Assembly (NCBI RefSeq): GCF_900187645.1
Contig: NZ_FYEE01000012.1
Location: 100,351 to 164,350 of the forward strand
Source: Pseudomonas sp. Irchel 3E20
GTDB lineage: Bacteria; Pseudomonadota; Gammaproteobacteria; Pseudomonadales; Pseudomonadaceae
Reading direction: 5' to 3'
DNA: 64,000 bases
Shown: piece by piece, positions 56,017-63,900 of the stretch
Layout: each line of letters starts with the position of its first letter
Position numbering within the stretch: the stretch's first letter is position 1
Made by a program: the position numbers and the translations under genes
Notes under the pieces: model-generated
Databases searched by the model: none
The model's input: only the letters and a program-made list of their open reading frames with translations
What the model was told of the DNA's origin: nothing

Positions 56017-56113
56017 TACAATGCGGTGTGCAGCTAGGGTCGCCCCCGAAAAGCCAATACCTAACTGGCCTGCTGCGCTCCTCATGTTAGGTTTCATACT
56101 GTAGGGGTGTGAA

Positions 56114-56749
56114 ATGCCAAAGCTTATTGATTTGACGGGCGAGCGGTTTGGCCGGCTTACCGTGGTCACGAAATCTACAGATAAATCTCAATTTAAGAGT
56201 ACGTCGGCAAGATGGTATTGCCTGTGCGATTGCGGCAACGAGAAAGCATATGCGGCTCAGGCGCTCCGCAAAGGCGTGACACAATCATGCGGATGTCTCG
56301 ATGCCGAAGTAAAGAAAAAGCACGGTATGTATGGCACTCCAACGTATCGCTCTTGGAATAGCATGATCGCTCGCTGTACAAATCCCGAAGCACCGAACTT
56401 TGCCAACTATGGCGGCTCTGGGATCTTGGTTAATGAGCGGTGGAGAGACTTTGCCAATTTTTTCGAAGACATGGGGCTAAGGCCAGAGGGCACCACTCTC
56501 GACAGGAAAGATTCGGGTGGAAACTATGAGCCCGGCAACTGTCGATGGGCCACGGACAAGCAACAGCAAAGAAATAAAAGCAGCAATCACATGCTGACAG
56601 CTAACGGGGAAACTCGGTGCATATCGGAGTGGGCAGAGCTTACCGGGATCAAAAAAGTAACTATACGAGCCAGGGTCCGGAAGGGTTGGACTCACACTGC
56701 CGCGGTAAATACGCCGCCAGAGCCAAGGCGAAGCAGAACCGCCGAATGA
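56114..56749 (+). CDS. HNH/AP2-type putative homing endonuclease
   Basis: The protein has 211 residues. The N-terminal DNA-binding part (DLTGERFGRLTVV... CDCGNEKAYAAQALRKGVTQSCGC) has a Cys4 set. A central nuclease-like motif reads YRSWNSMIARCTNP... LDRKDSGGNYEPGNCRWAT, and a C-terminal NUMOD-like helix-turn-helix is present (EWAELTGIKKVTIRARVRKG). Codon use is more AT-rich than the tail genes. It lies between L and K, which normally adjoin, so it is an inserted mobile gene. Confidence 0.8.
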   Translation: MPKLIDLTGERFGRLTVVTKSTDKSQFKSTSARWYCLCDCGNEKAYAAQALRKGVTQSCGCLDAEVKKKHGMYGTPTYRSWNSMIARCTNPEAPNFANYGGSGILVNERWRDFANFFEDMGLRPEGTTLDRKDSGGNYEPGNCRWATDKQQQRNKSSNHMLTANGETRCISEWAELTGIKKVTIRARVRKGWTHTAAVNTPPEPRRSRTAE

Positions 56750-56756
56750 AAAGGAG

Positions 56757-56779
56757 CCCACAGAAATGTGGGTTTTTTT
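56757..56779 (+). terminator. Terminator-like hairpin fused to the K start
   Basis: CCCACA-GAAA-TGTGGG with T7, and the K ATG follows at once (56780). AAGGAG lies directly before the hairpin (56751-56756). If the hairpin folds, the site would sit 7 bases from the ATG. Confidence 0.75.
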
Positions 56780-57553
56780 ATGCGCAAACATTTGTTAAAA
56801 GCCATTCAAATTCATGCAGAGGAGTGTTATCCCGCCGAGTCGTGCGGTCTGCTCCTCTCCATTGGGCGCAAGCAGAAGTATTTCCCCTGCCGGAACATCG
56901 CCACGGAGCCGAACGAAGAGTTCCGGCTCGACCCGGAGGACTACGCCGCGGCGGAAGACCTGGGCGAGGTGATTGGCATTGTCCACTCACACCCAGACGC
57001 CACCAGCCGGCCTTCACCGCGCGACCTGGCCATGTGCGAGGCCACAGCCTTGCCCTGGCATATCCTGAGTTGGCCCGAAGGCGATCTACGGACCATCACG
57101 CCCGCCGGCGACACGCCGCTGCTCAATCGCCCATTCGTCCACGGTGCTTGGGATTGCTGGCAGGTTTGCGCTGACTGGTACAAGCGCGAGTGGGGGATTG
57201 AGTTCGAGGCGTTCACGCGCGAAGACGGCTGGTGGGAGCGGGCAGACGGCCCGAGCCTGTACGAGCAGGCTTATGAGGCTGCCGGGTTCGTGCGGGTGGA
57301 TCAGCCGCAGCGGGGCGACATGATCGTCATGGCTGTTGGCCGGACGGCTCACCCGAACCACGCCGGGATCTACCTCGGCACAGGTGCGGGGTTACCGGGC
57401 GAAGAGTCAGGTGCATTCGGCCCTGGGCCTTTCATGCTGCACCACATGTACGGCCGGCCGAGCGAGATCATCGTCTTCGGTGGGCCATGGATGGACCGAA
57501 CACGCCTGATTCTCAGGCACAAAGCTGCTCAGTCCAGTTCGCCCAGTGAATAG
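56780..57553 (+). CDS. Tail-tip protein K-like: JAMM plus NlpC/P60 peptidase
   Basis: The protein has 257 residues from ATG 56780; an in-frame GTG at 56768 is possible. The N-terminal JAMM metalloprotease domain has Glu20, HSHPDATSRPSPRD (His69, His71, Ser79, Asp82). The C-terminal NlpC/P60 domain has GAWDCWQVCADWY (Cys126) and NHAGIYLG (His). It trims tail-tip proteins and/or cuts peptidoglycan during infection. Confidence 0.9.
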   Translation: MRKHLLKAIQIHAEECYPAESCGLLLSIGRKQKYFPCRNIATEPNEEFRLDPEDYAAAEDLGEVIGIVHSHPDATSRPSPRDLAMCEATALPWHILSWPEGDLRTITPAGDTPLLNRPFVHGAWDCWQVCADWYKREWGIEFEAFTREDGWWERADGPSLYEQAYEAAGFVRVDQPQRGDMIVMAVGRTAHPNHAGIYLGTGAGLPGEESGAFGPGPFMLHHMYGRPSEIIVFGGPWMDRTRLILRHKAAQSSSPSE

Positions 57554-58128
57554 GTAGAAAATCCGCTCTTGGTTAGATGGGTGACTTGCACCGATCCGCC
57601 TATGTAAACGCGGTCTTTGACCTTCTCGTCCTCTTGTCTTGCCTGGGCGCGCATTATTTCTGGGGCGGAGTGCGGGAAAGCGTTCCAGTCTATGCCAGTT
57701 CGGTCAACCAGTTTCGGCTTGTGCCCCAGACCGTATTTCAACCTTTCGGATCTAAAATCCGACTCTGATCGATAGGCAAATCCATGAATTACTCCAGCAT
57801 CGTCGGAGAGCCCGAAGTGATAGACAGTTGCCGTCTGCTGATGGAGGGCGGGGAACTGAGCATTCAGTTCTCCCCAGAGGGATTGAAGGGCCTCGGTCGC
57901 ATGAGCATCGACCGCATCTACATTGAGGGAAGCACCTTGATAATTCACAAGGCCGATCCAGCGGTTGAAAAGCAGGGCGGAGCCTGTCGCTGCAATGATC
58001 ATGCGCATGTGTGGGATGGCAAAGGTCTTACTGGTGAAGCCTGGGGGCGTGTCGACGGAATAATGTAAAAGCGTATCTGTGGCCACAATCGCTTCGTTTT
58101 CGTCCGTGTAGAACAACAGCGATGACAT
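57529..58128 (-). CDS. Proteasome/HslV-fold-like protein, counter-oriented
   Basis: The protein has 199 residues from the ATG at 58128, with AGGAGG four bases upstream. The start (SSLLFYTDENEAIVATDTLL... SKTFAIPHMRMIIAATGSALLFNRWI) resembles the N-terminal strands of Ntn-hydrolase (20S proteasome/HslV-like) proteins. Residue 2 is Ser, which could in principle act as the N-terminal nucleophile. The frame runs against the tail genes and overlaps the end of K by 25 bases. The fold is inferred by eye. Confidence 0.65.
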   Translation of the reverse strand: MSSLLFYTDENEAIVATDTLLHYSVDTPPGFTSKTFAIPHMRMIIAATGSALLFNRWIGLVNYQGASLNVDAVDAHATEALQSLWGELNAQFPALHQQTATVYHFGLSDDAGVIHGFAYRSESDFRSERLKYGLGHKPKLVDRTGIDWNAFPHSAPEIMRAQARQEDEKVKDRVYIGGSVQVTHLTKSGFSTYSLGELD

Positions 58129-58343
58129 ATGCCCTCCTGGCCGGATTTCGAGAGTGGGGAGGCTACTACCGCTTCCAGAACAGCCGTTACTGACATTCCA
58201 TCCACGCTGGATGCTTGGACAGGACTGAGCGGGAAGTGATGTCAAATTGACCTCACTCAACCGCGACTGTAGATTCCTCTGTGGAAGAGCAGCTCGCCCT
58301 CTGCGGGCGAGCAAGAGAAAACCACTCACTGAAGGGAATCAAG

Positions 58344-58526
58344 TTGGCTAAATTTATGTGGGGCGTCACCATCTTTATGTCATTGATTGGTGCAATTGTG
58401 GGCTTCGGTGGAATGTACGCGGCAACTAGTGCGCCGCAAGAAGCCGCTGCAGCTGCAATGGGCTTGACTTGCGCAGTGATTCCGTACTGCATTGCTCGGG
58501 CATTCACTGAGCTGCGCTCGCTGTAA
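58344..58526 (+). CDS. Two-span small membrane protein
   Basis: The protein has 60 residues, read from the TTG at 58344 with AAGGGA upstream. Hydrophobic segments FMWGVTIFMSLIGAIVGFGGMYA and AAAAMGLTCAVIPYCIARAF. An ATG at 58281 is possible but lacks a ribosome site. A terminator follows. Accessory gene in the tail region. Confidence 0.6.
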   Translation: MAKFMWGVTIFMSLIGAIVGFGGMYAATSAPQEAAAAAMGLTCAVIPYCIARAFTELRSL

Positions 58527-58544
58527 AGTTGGAAGCAAACTTAT

Positions 58545-58571
58545 AAAGCCCGGCCCCGCGCTGGGCTTTTT
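58545..58571 (+). terminator. Intrinsic terminator
   Basis: AAAGCCCGGC/GCTGGGCTTT arms with one wobble, ending in T5. It ends the small membrane-protein gene. Confidence 0.8.
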
Positions 58572-58620
58572 GCATCCCTCCCTCAGTGCTACAGTCCCGC
58601 CAAACCAAAGAGGGAACGAC

Positions 58621-58953
58621 ATGCGAATTTTGGTAGTAGGTACGGCACTACTGGCGTTTGCGGCGTATTCAGGAATAGCGCTTGCTGCAAAACCATCGGA
58701 TGAAACGCTAAGTTACTGCACTTCCGTTTCAGAAATGGCCGCCTCGATCATGAAAAATCGGCAAAATGAAGTTTCAATGGCCAAAATGATGAAAGCCACT
58801 GCTGGAGACCCTTCCGTCGACGCGCTTGGAGCGGAAGTCATCAAGGATGCCTACAGCACTTCGGCGTTCCGCACGGAGGAAAACCAAAAAAGGGCGGTAA
58901 GCGAATTTGAAAATAAATGGTTTTCTATATGCCTGAAGGCGAAAGACAAATGA
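58621..58953 (+). CDS. Small secreted accessory protein
   Basis: The protein has 110 residues. It has a signal peptide (MRILVVGTALLAFAAYSGIALA), and the mature part has two Cys (LSYCTSV and FSICLKA) that can pair. It is ATGA-coupled to a lipoprotein gene, so the two may work together in the envelope. No known family. Confidence 0.7.
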   Translation: MRILVVGTALLAFAAYSGIALAAKPSDETLSYCTSVSEMAASIMKNRQNEVSMAKMMKATAGDPSVDALGAEVIKDAYSTSAFRTEENQKRAVSEFENKWFSICLKAKDK

Positions 58954-59330
58954 AAGCATTGAATTTTTCGCGAAGATTGACTCGGGTCGCCATGATTTGC
59001 ATATCAATGGCGATGCTGGCGGGGTGCGCATCCATGAGCGAGAAGCGCGCAGATGGCCCATCTAGTAGCTTTGCCAGCAAGAAGAGCGTCAGTCAGGTAT
59101 CTGAATGTGTGCTCTTCGCTTGGCAGGATCAATCGTTGGCAGGTTCTCATATTGATGCGTCTCTCCAGCCGCTCCGTGATGGTGGGAAGACGGTAGTCAG
59201 TGCCGGACAAGTTGAATTTGCAGATTTCAAGCCCGCCAATGGCGGAACAAAGGTTGATATTTACTTTCAGTCAGGCCTGATGGATTGGCGAAAGAACAGA
59301 AGAATTGAGGCAGTGAAAGGCTGCCTTTGA
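58950..59330 (+). CDS. Accessory lipoprotein
   Basis: The protein has 126 residues. It has a lipobox signal (MICISMAMLAGCASM). The mature domain has Cys in SECVLFAWQ and VKGCL, with a beta-rich middle (TVVSAGQVEFADFKPANGGTKVDIYFQSG). Phage lipoproteins between K and I are known exclusion factors (Cor-type in lambdoid phages block receptor use). That role is possible here but not shown. Confidence 0.75.
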   Translation: MKALNFSRRLTRVAMICISMAMLAGCASMSEKRADGPSSSFASKKSVSQVSECVLFAWQDQSLAGSHIDASLQPLRDGGKTVVSAGQVEFADFKPANGGTKVDIYFQSGLMDWRKNRRIEAVKGCL

Positions 59331-59336
59331 CACGAT

Positions 59337-59361
59337 AGCCGCCTCGCAGGGCGGCTTTTTT
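59337..59361 (+). terminator. Intrinsic terminator before gene I
   Basis: AGCCGCC/GGCGGCT around TCGCAG with T6. It ends 17 bases before the I start. Confidence 0.82.
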
Positions 59362-59377
59362 ATGCCCGGAGAAAGCT

Positions 59378-60007
59378 ATGTCTGCACATGCAATTGAGTA
59401 CACCTCCAAGACCAGAATCTTCTTGGGAGGATCGCTTGGCAGAAAGTTTGGGCGTGAGCACAGCTTTCAGCTCGACACGGGGAGCGTGCGAGAGATGGTA
59501 AAGGCCATCGATGTCAACCACCCAGGGTTTGCCAATGAACTGGCAAGCGCGAAGATGCAGGGGCTTGAGTTTGCCGTTTTCCGCAACAGGAGGAATGTTG
59601 GGGAGGATGAACTTGACTTGGCAGGGAGCCGAGAAATTAGGCTAATCCCGGTAATCTGCGGCAGCAAGCGCGGCGGGATATTGCAGACTGTTTTGGGGGT
59701 GGCGCTCATCGTCGCAGCCTCTATAGCAAGCGGAGGAGTGGGGGCCGCTTTCGCGGCTGGGTCTGGCGGGTGGGGCATCACTGCCGCAGTTGGTGCGTCC
59801 ATGGCTATCGGCGGCGTTATCCAAATGCTCAGCCCTCAGGCCAAAGGCCTCAAGACCAGCGCAGCCCCTGAGAACACCCCCGGCTACGCCTTTGGCAGCG
59901 CCAAGAACACCACCGCATCCGGCAACCCTGTCCCGTTGTGCATTGGCCGGCGGCGCTGGGGTGGCGCGATTATCAGTGCTGGGATTTATGCGGAGGATCA
60001 GATGTGA
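59378..60007 (+). CDS. Tail assembly protein I-like
   Basis: The protein has 209 residues. It has a ubiquitin-like N-terminal half (IEYTSKTRIFLGGSLGRKFGREHSFQLDTGSVREMVKAI). A Gly/Ala-rich hydrophobic segment follows (GGILQTVLGVALIVAASIASGGVGAAFA), then GYAFGSAKNTTASGNPVPLCIGRRRWGG, the standard gpI ending. It works with K and J in tail-tip assembly. Confidence 0.9.
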   Translation: MSAHAIEYTSKTRIFLGGSLGRKFGREHSFQLDTGSVREMVKAIDVNHPGFANELASAKMQGLEFAVFRNRRNVGEDELDLAGSREIRLIPVICGSKRGGILQTVLGVALIVAASIASGGVGAAFAAGSGGWGITAAVGASMAIGGVIQMLSPQAKGLKTSAAPENTPGYAFGSAKNTTASGNPVPLCIGRRRWGGAIISAGIYAEDQM

Positions 60008-60009
60008 GC

Positions 60010-60183
60010 ATGTTGGTCAACGAGCCTAATGAGCCAATGGTCCAAGCTGCGCTGGAGCACCTGGATTACCTGCGGGCTTCATGTCGGATCAATTTGAATT
60101 ATTACATCGATGAGAGAGTTATCGCTGATCTGTACCGGATGATGGAGGCTGTTCGGGTGCGAAGTGCTCAGCCTCAAAATTAG
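60010..60183 (+). CDS. Small hypothetical protein
   Basis: The protein has 57 residues (MLVNEPNEPMVQAALEHLDYLRASCRINLNYYIDERVIADLYRMM...). A GTG two codons upstream overlaps the I stop and may be the true start. It converges with the next reverse-strand gene (65-base overlap). Coding status is moderate. Confidence 0.45.
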   Translation: MLVNEPNEPMVQAALEHLDYLRASCRINLNYYIDERVIADLYRMMEAVRVRSAQPQN

Positions 60184-60763
60184 CGATAAAGCTTTGATTT
60201 CTTTCAAGGGCGTCCTGAGCCGCTTGGTCTAGATAACCGCTATCAAATTCATACCGACCCACACCCCAGTCAGTGCCGCCCAATGAGCGACGATTGATAG
60301 GGCGCATACAGATTGCAGCGTTGGCAAGCAATATGCCAGCCCTAGCGATCTCCCAGGCGATCAGCTCAAGGTCCTTCTGTGTGTAATTGCGGCTTTCAGG
60401 AGGTTGTCCTGGTTTAGCTTTCAGCGAGTTTGTAGCTAGCCCGTCCTCACCCTTGGTAACTGCCCACTGCCAGTGGGCGACAGCGTTTCTCTTCGGAATT
60501 GATTTGGTAAAGTCAGTGAGTCCCTGCAGGAGAGAGTGGTGCAAGGTGGCCGGACGGATTCGGTGAATTTCAGATTTGATTACGGTAATCATTTTTTCTG
60601 CATTCAGATTGGCCTTTGATACAAGCAAATACATCTGGTCTTGGTCGAGCGACATGACTGCACGAAAAATATCGTGAATGGAGCGCTCGCATTCTGAGTA
60701 GTTGACCATGACCTGGCCTATTTCTCTAAGTAGTTCCGGCTGCGGCCCAATTTGGTACTTCAT
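60119..60763 (-). CDS. Counter-oriented helical accessory protein
   Basis: The protein has 214 residues from the ATG at 60763, with GGAG seven bases upstream. It is fully helical. The pattern ELLREIGQVMVNYSECERSIHDIFRAVMSLDQ... LHHSLLQGLTDFTKSIPKRNAVAHWQW (N-A-V-A-H-W) is reminiscent of helical proteins with a RxxxxH-like motif, such as HEPN-type folds. Here Arg94-Asn-Ala-Val-Ala-His lies at RNAVAH, which has the R-x4-H spacing. It is more AT-rich than the tail genes and sits between I and J. Confidence 0.68.
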   Translation of the reverse strand: MKYQIGPQPELLREIGQVMVNYSECERSIHDIFRAVMSLDQDQMYLLVSKANLNAEKMITVIKSEIHRIRPATLHHSLLQGLTDFTKSIPKRNAVAHWQWAVTKGEDGLATNSLKAKPGQPPESRNYTQKDLELIAWEIARAGILLANAAICMRPINRRSLGGTDWGVGRYEFDSGYLDQAAQDALERNQSFIANFEAEHFAPEQPPSSGTDQR

Positions 60764-60877
60764 GCGACGCTCCAAGTCATTGCGCCCATGTAACTGAGCA
60801 TCCTAAAAAACGGAACGCTACTACTTCAGTATCAGTTGGTGCCACTGGGGTTTCATCCACGCTGTACAGATACCCAC

Positions 60878-60899
60878 ACCGCCCGAGAGGCGGTTTTTT
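60878..60899 (+). terminator. Intrinsic terminator before gene J
   Basis: ACCGCC-CGAGA-GGCGGT with T6, 18 bases before the J start codon. Confidence 0.82.
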
Positions 60900-60916
60900 A
60901 TTGCCTGGAGGAAAGC

Positions 60917-63900
60917 ATGGGCGCAGCACGCAAGATCGACATCCACGGCGAGAAAGGCGGATCGGAGAAGCCCAAGACGCCAACCGAGGCCCCTGACAGC
61001 CTGCGCTCCATCGCTGTCGCCAAGATGCTGATCGCGGTGGGCGAAGGGGAGTTTGATGAGCGAATTCCGACGGCGCGGGATATCTACCTCGACAACACGC
61101 CCTTGCAAGACCCTCAGGGCAACATGAACTTCCCGAACGTCAAGTTCGAGTGGCGCACCGGCTCTGTGGATCAGCGCTATATCCAGGGCATTCCTTCAGT
61201 CGAGAATGAAACCACCATCAGCACTGAGCTGCGCAGTGGCACGCCGTGGGTTCGGGCGATCAGCAACACCGACCTGTCGGCGGTGCGCCTGCGCTTCGCC
61301 TGGCCCGCGCTTCAGTCCGTAGACAGCAAGGGCAACATCAAGGGTTACCGGATTGAGTACAAGGTTGAGCTGGCAACCGATGGTGGCGCCTATCAGCAGG
61401 TGCTGAGCGATGCGGTAGACGGCAAGACCACCAGCACCTACGAGCGCACCCGCCGCATTGATCTGCCGGCCGCGTCCAGTGGCTGGCTGATCCGCGTCAC
61501 CCGCATCACGCCAAACCAGAACAACAACAAAATCGCCGACACCATGCAGGTTGCCGGCTTCACCGAGGTGATTGACGCCAAGCTGCGCTACCCGAACACC
61601 GCATTGCTCTACATCGAATTCTCGGCGGAGCAGTTCCGCAACATCCCGGCGGTCACCGTCGACTGCCGCGGGCGTAAGTGGCAGGTTCCCAGCAACTACG
61701 ATCCAGAGAGCAGGACCTACAGCGGGATTTGGGACGGGACTTTTAAGCAGGCCTGGACGGACAATCCGGCTTGGGTCACCTACGGCATCACGGTCAACGA
61801 CCGCTTTGGCCTTGGCCGCCGGATCAAGCCCTGGCAAGTCGATAAATGGGAGCTGTACCGGATTTCCCAGTATTGCGACCAGATGGTCCCGGACGGCAAG
61901 GGCGGCATGGAGCCGCGATTCATCTGCAACTTGAACCTCCAGGGCAAGGCTGATGCCTGGTCGCTGCTGCGCGACATCTCGTCGATTTACCGGGGCATGA
62001 CCTATTGGGCCCAGGGCCAGGTGTTTACACTGGCCGATATGCCGCGGGCGACGGACTTCGACTTTGCCTACACCCGGGCCAACGTCATCGATGGCAAGTT
62101 CAGCTACAACAGCGCCTCCGAGCGCACACGCTACAGCCGCGCCCTCATCAGCTACGACAACCCGGGTAACAACTACGATACCGACGTCACGTCCGTGACC
62201 GACCCGAAGCTACAGCGGCGCTATGGCGACAACCCACTGGAGCTGAGTGCAATTGGTTGTACCCGCGAGTCTGAAGCCCAGCGCCGCGGCAAGTGGGCGC
62301 TGCTGACGAACTCCAAAGATCGGGCCATTTCCTTCAAGGTCGGCCTGGACGGGCGCATCCCGCTGCCTGGCTACGTGATCCCGGTGGCGGATGAGTTGCT
62401 GGCGGGCCGGGCGGTGGGCGGGCGCATTTCAGCGGTAGCGGGGCGGGTTATTACCCTGGACCGTGACACACAGGCCAAGGCCGGTGATCGCCTGATTCTC
62501 AACCTGCCTAATGGCAAGTGCGAGGGCCGCACCGTGCAACTGGTCAGCGGCCGCGCTGTGACCGTGACGACCGCTTACTCCATGGCGCCAGAGCCGCAGC
62601 TTGTTTGGGCGCTGGATGCTCCAGACCTGGCCATTCCACTTTACCGGGTCACCAGTGTTTCGCGGCCCGATCCAGGTGTGTTTGAAATCACGGCGATTCA
62701 GTACGACCCGAGCAAGTTCGCTCACATTGACACCGGCGCGCGGCTTGAAGAACGCCCGATCAGCGTGATTCCCATCAGCGTTGTCCCGGCCCCGGCCAGC
62801 GTAACGCTAACGTCGAACTCTGCCGTGGATCAGGGTTTGGCCGTGACCACCATGACCATTGCCTGGCCTTCGGTGGCGGGTGCCGTGGGCTATGACGTGG
62901 AATGGCGTAAGGACAATGGCAACTGGGTCAAACTGCCCCGTACCGGCGCCTTGGGCGTGGACGTGGTCGGCATCTACGCGGGGGCTTATCTGGCCCGGGC
63001 GCGCGCCGTCAGCGCTTTCGAGATTTCGTCAGTCTGGAAGGATTCGCTGCTGACCCAGCTCAACGGCAAGGTGGGCCTGCCGCCGGCGGTGTCCTACTTG
63101 ACCACCACCAGCCTCCTGTTCGGCATCGGCCAAAAGTGGGGCTTCCCTGCGGGTGCCGAGGACACCCAACGCACGGAGATCTGGTACGGGCCAACGCCAA
63201 GCCTTTCGGCGGCAACCAAGCTGGCCGACCTGTCCTACCCACAAAGCGAGCACTCGATGCAGAGCTTGCAGGCGGGCGCGCAGTTCTTCTTCTGGGCGCG
63301 GTTGGTGGATCGCACCGGCAACATCGGGCCGTTCTACCCGACTGGGGCCGGGGTGATGGGGCAGGCGAGTTCTGAGGCGGGGCCGATTCTGGACCTGCTG
63401 GCGGGCAAGATCACCGAAGCGGAGCTGGGCGAGCACTTGATCGGCGAGATCGAGAAAATCCCCGGGCTGCAAACCCAGATCGATGCGCTGGACGAGAGCT
63501 ACGACCCAACCAAGACCTACGTGAAGAACGCCATCGTGCGCCAGGGCCAGTTGCTGTACCAGGCCAAGGGGCCGGTTCCGATCAACAAGCCACCACCGAA
63601 CGCCACGTACTGGCTGGACGTGGGGCAGTCGGTCGAATCCGCCAACGGCTTGGCCCAGCAAGTGGCCACGAACACCACGGACATCGCCACGGTCGATGGC
63701 AAGGTCACGGCGCAATCGTCATCGTTCAATGCTCTAAGGGCTTCGTGGCGGGATAGAAATGATGGCGACGCGGCAATGGATGACGCGCTCAATGGCTGGG
63801 AAAGCGCGGCGGCAATTGCCAGGGAAGAGCTGGCCCGGGCATCTGAAAATGAAGCGCTCGCCCAGCGCACCATCACGCTGGACGCCAAGGTAGGCGACAA

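Noticed and set aside
56017..56113. Possible group I intron around the HNH-like gene
   Set aside because: L and K are separate complete genes, and I cannot build the conserved P/Q/R/S core here; a free-standing homing gene is simpler.
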